Source of the DNA: Mariprofundaceae bacterium | GTDB lineage: Bacteria > Pseudomonadota > Zetaproteobacteria > Mariprofundales > Mariprofundaceae | NCBI GenBank assembly: GCA_030950835.1 | Contig: JAUZQU010000106.1 | Coordinates: forward strand, 1-8,632 | Length of the DNA: 8,632 nucleotides | Direction: 5' to 3' | In this document: positions 7,701-8,632 of the stretch, piece by piece | How the letters are laid out: the number at the start of each line of letters is the position of its first letter | How positions within the stretch are numbered: position 1 is the first letter of the stretch | The notes under the pieces: model-generated | Databases searched by the model: none | Seen by the model: only the letters and a program-made list of their open reading frames with translations | Told to the model about the DNA's origin: nothing | Translations under genes and position numbers: made by a program

Positions 7701-8632
7701 TGCCATCTGCAGGCGAGATAATACCCTTGGTTTTCACTTCAAACGTGGGTAAGGCTGCTATCTCTTCCTCATCCCACGAGGCTTCAGCTTTACCCGATGC
7801 TTCTGCGCTTTTATCTTTCAAAGCACTAGAGAAATCATGGCTAATTTTATCCGCACGAATTTTCAAGACCACACGACGGTTTTTCTTTCTGCCTTTACCC
7901 GTAACATTGCTGGCAATAGGTTCAATATCACCTTTGCCCAATGCCATCACGACATGATCGTCCAATTGTAACTGCTCTTGCAAATATTCAGCTACAAATA
8001 TTGCACGCGCAGTGGAAAGTGCCATATTATCGGCAAACTCTTGGCGATTACGCTTGGCAATCGGGATATTATCGGTATGCCCTTCTACAATCAGTTCGCG
8101 AATGACCAAACCACCCAAGGAGTGGACAAGTTCATTCAGTTTGAACAATTCTTGTTCAGGAAGCAAAGCTTGGCGGGTAGCAAATTTCAACTGCATGGTA
8201 AACGAACGTTGGTCGCGCAATTCTTTGAGTGTATCTTGAATATTGATCGAAGCGAGTTCAGTTCTGCCTTTTGCTGTGCCCGAAGAGGCAAATCTTGCAT
8301 ACGCCACAGCCTCTTTCATGCCAGACTCACCACCACCACGCATCGCCAAACGTATACGTTGTGTAGTTTTCTCTGCATCCAACTGCCAAATCAAACCAAA
8401 TGGTGATTGTTCGGGTACACTGGCAATACCATCCAAAGTGGCAGAGCCTTCAATATAACGCCAGCCTGTAGGCAGGGTGTAAAAACCTTGCAACGATGTC
8501 AAAGGCACTTCACCACGTTGGGACACATCTACATTTGCCCACACCACGCCTTCTTCTTCAACCAACACATGTTGCACAGTCACAGGCGTAAACTCTGGTG
8601 CGCGATCCACCAAACGGAAGTTGGCACGGTGC
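4708..8632 (-). CDS. Giant OmpA-domain outer-membrane beta-barrel protein (5'-partial)
   Basis: The frame is open to the right edge, so the true start is outside the window. The in-frame TTG at 8613 has coding sequence before it (HRANFR then LVDRAPEF) and is not the start. Residues below are counted from that TTG. Residues 1-125 resemble the end of a DUF11-like repeat region (LPTGWRYIEGSATLDG). Residues about 138-255 form an OmpA C-terminal domain: VEGHTDN at 176-182, LSTARAIFVAEYL at 199-211, and NRRV at 245-248. A charged linker (256-285) is followed by two Ig-like modules (about 297-390 and 391-495; the second has the Big_1-like ADGKTPVRFRL). From about 500 to the end there are alternating beta-strands typical of an outer-membrane barrel, including FGDYNTGL, ELSRYSRVFTGLK and YLLGTVWFKQPVLSKDSNLNP. 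The last strand (GVFMRFRFKF) is followed by a 12-residue polar tail. Inferred role: surface or envelope-spanning structural protein tethered to peptidoglycan; ligand unknown. It is followed 36 bases later by the cNMP-binding gene, probably in one transcript. Confidence 0.88.
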   Translation of the reverse strand, partial: HRANFRLVDRAPEFTPVTVQHVLVEEEGVVWANVDVSQRGEVPLTSLQGFYTLPTGWRYIEGSATLDGIASVPEQSPFGLIWQLDAEKTTQRIRLAMRGGGESGMKEAVAYARFASSGTAKGRTELASINIQDTLKELRDQRSFTMQLKFATRQALLPEQELFKLNELVHSLGGLVIRELIVEGHTDNIPIAKRNRQEFADNMALSTARAIFVAEYLQEQLQLDDHVVMALGKGDIEPIASNVTGKGRKKNRRVVLKIRADKISHDFSSALKDKSAEASGKAEASWDEEEIAALPTFEVKTKGIISPADGMGLPSAIAAVRIVLDSSLKAELALDGEVIGEDRIGFKQEDENTGLTTYTYIGVDFGKPGKHVLSLKGLGPFGNARYEETISVVRTGELAKIKLVESAENIADGKTPVRFRLVLLDQTGVAINGGLELRQMGGDLSPIQQLHISPLLVENAQAIRVDAEGWVTMAAVNQSGMHHVSLAYNKVQENIEIYVKPESREWIMVGFGEGTLGFNELSGAVQPITNADEQDAFYQDGRVAFYAKGKLKGDFLLTLAYDTLAKTETEKNSRFGDIDPSVMYTVYGDMSQQQFDAVSSEKLYLKIEKDTFYALFGDYNTGLNSTELSRYSRVFTGLKSEMHDDALGFTAFVTQTSQTMVRDDIQGNGTSGLYSLSRSNLMSNSETIRIETMDRFKSEVVLNTTTLTRHLDYDIDYLLGTVWFKQPVLSKDSNLNPIMIRVEYESDDLTDQFTTAGGRVYVQPSEDMEIGGTFITEGRLGGSNTLNGVDLKIQINQDVEIRAEAASTENGQVLGSAWKVESRLTSKDVSGLAYIRQQEDAFGLGQQPTSENATLKMGADGQWRLDQDNSINAEVFRQETTNTGAVRDMAHVQYNKQIEAYKMRAGVRANRDQDGAGSVTESTLGNVGATTQITNRLSARADHEQALSQNNGVDFPTRSSVGLDYRITAATSLSATQEWTQGQFQDTTSTRLGVNSQPWNGAQMSASYEQQLAEDGKRSFANAGLLQTWKINQALSVSASVDQTKVLTHKTPVQLNLNAPVATGGDDFTAYSLGADYRPGSWVWTNRVEYRISDLSTHRGGSVGLQGSPMDALAMQLSLRWQQDDLANGEQRVVSDASLRAAWRPSYDALMLLNRFDVRQNEHTGGTFESKSLRYINNMTANWQSTAAWQLRVNHGIKLSQETLAANSWSGLTDLLGVQWIYDFNEDWDVSVHTAALRVRHLNNYQPNAGLAVGHNMFDNFWLSMGYNFVGFYDADFAAAEYARKGVFMRFRFKFDQNSLEDMLKQN
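7849..8202 (-). other. OmpA-like peptidoglycan-binding domain within the giant outer-membrane protein
   Basis: This stretch encodes the only domain of the large protein that can be named with confidence. The motif order is that of the OmpA C-terminal family: GHTDN, then an N-x(3)-LS-x(2)-RA helix, then the G-x-G region (ALGKGDIEPIASN), then GRKKNRRVVLKI. In this family the Asp of HTDN and the Arg of NRRV contact diaminopimelate of peptidoglycan, and both are present. The domain lies before the barrel, whereas in classical OmpA it follows the barrel. Confidence 0.9.

Noticed and set aside
4708..8613. TTG at 8613 as the real start of the outer-membrane protein
   Set aside because: The same frame stays open to the window edge with protein-like sequence before it (HRANFR), and there is no signal peptide after the TTG.

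Overview
The window carries three genes, all on the minus strand, in transcription order: a very large outer-membrane protein with an OmpA-type peptidoglycan-binding domain (its start lies beyond the right edge), a small protein with two cyclic-nucleotide-binding domains, and a giant surface lipoprotein built of cadherin-like, HYR and bacterial Ig-like modules (its end lies beyond the left edge). A lipobox signal peptide, an OmpA domain and a long beta-barrel point to a Gram-negative bacterium, most likely a proteobacterium. The sequence alone does not fix genus or class. I see no RNA gene, mobile element, CRISPR array or origin.

Right part (about 4708-8632): the visible 1,300 or so residues run from the end of a DUF11-like region through an OmpA domain, a charged linker and two Ig-like modules into a C-terminal beta-barrel of about 800 residues. 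After a 36-base gap comes the 296-residue double cNMP-binding protein (3781-4671), which has no DNA-binding or catalytic domain. A 174-base gap follows, holding an imperfect stem-loop just after that gene and a possible promoter and clear ribosome-binding site for the lipoprotein gene.

Left part (1-3606): the lipoprotein gene starts with a lipobox signal peptide and about 200 residues of beta-rich sequence. After the first cadherin-like module its frame is broken near 2725-2733. The first frame stops 13 codons later, but the -1 frame is open without a stop for about 910 codons to the window edge and continues the same module series. That second frame has no ATG for its first 612 codons, so it is the displaced remainder of one gene and not a separate gene. 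The gene is either truncated by a small indel or the sequence has an error here.

Together the genes look like a cell-surface locus: a peptidoglycan-anchored outer-membrane barrel, a possible nucleotide-responsive regulatory or adaptor protein, and a long acidic, probably calcium-binding adhesin-like lipoprotein. The functional link is inferred only from adjacency and shared strand.
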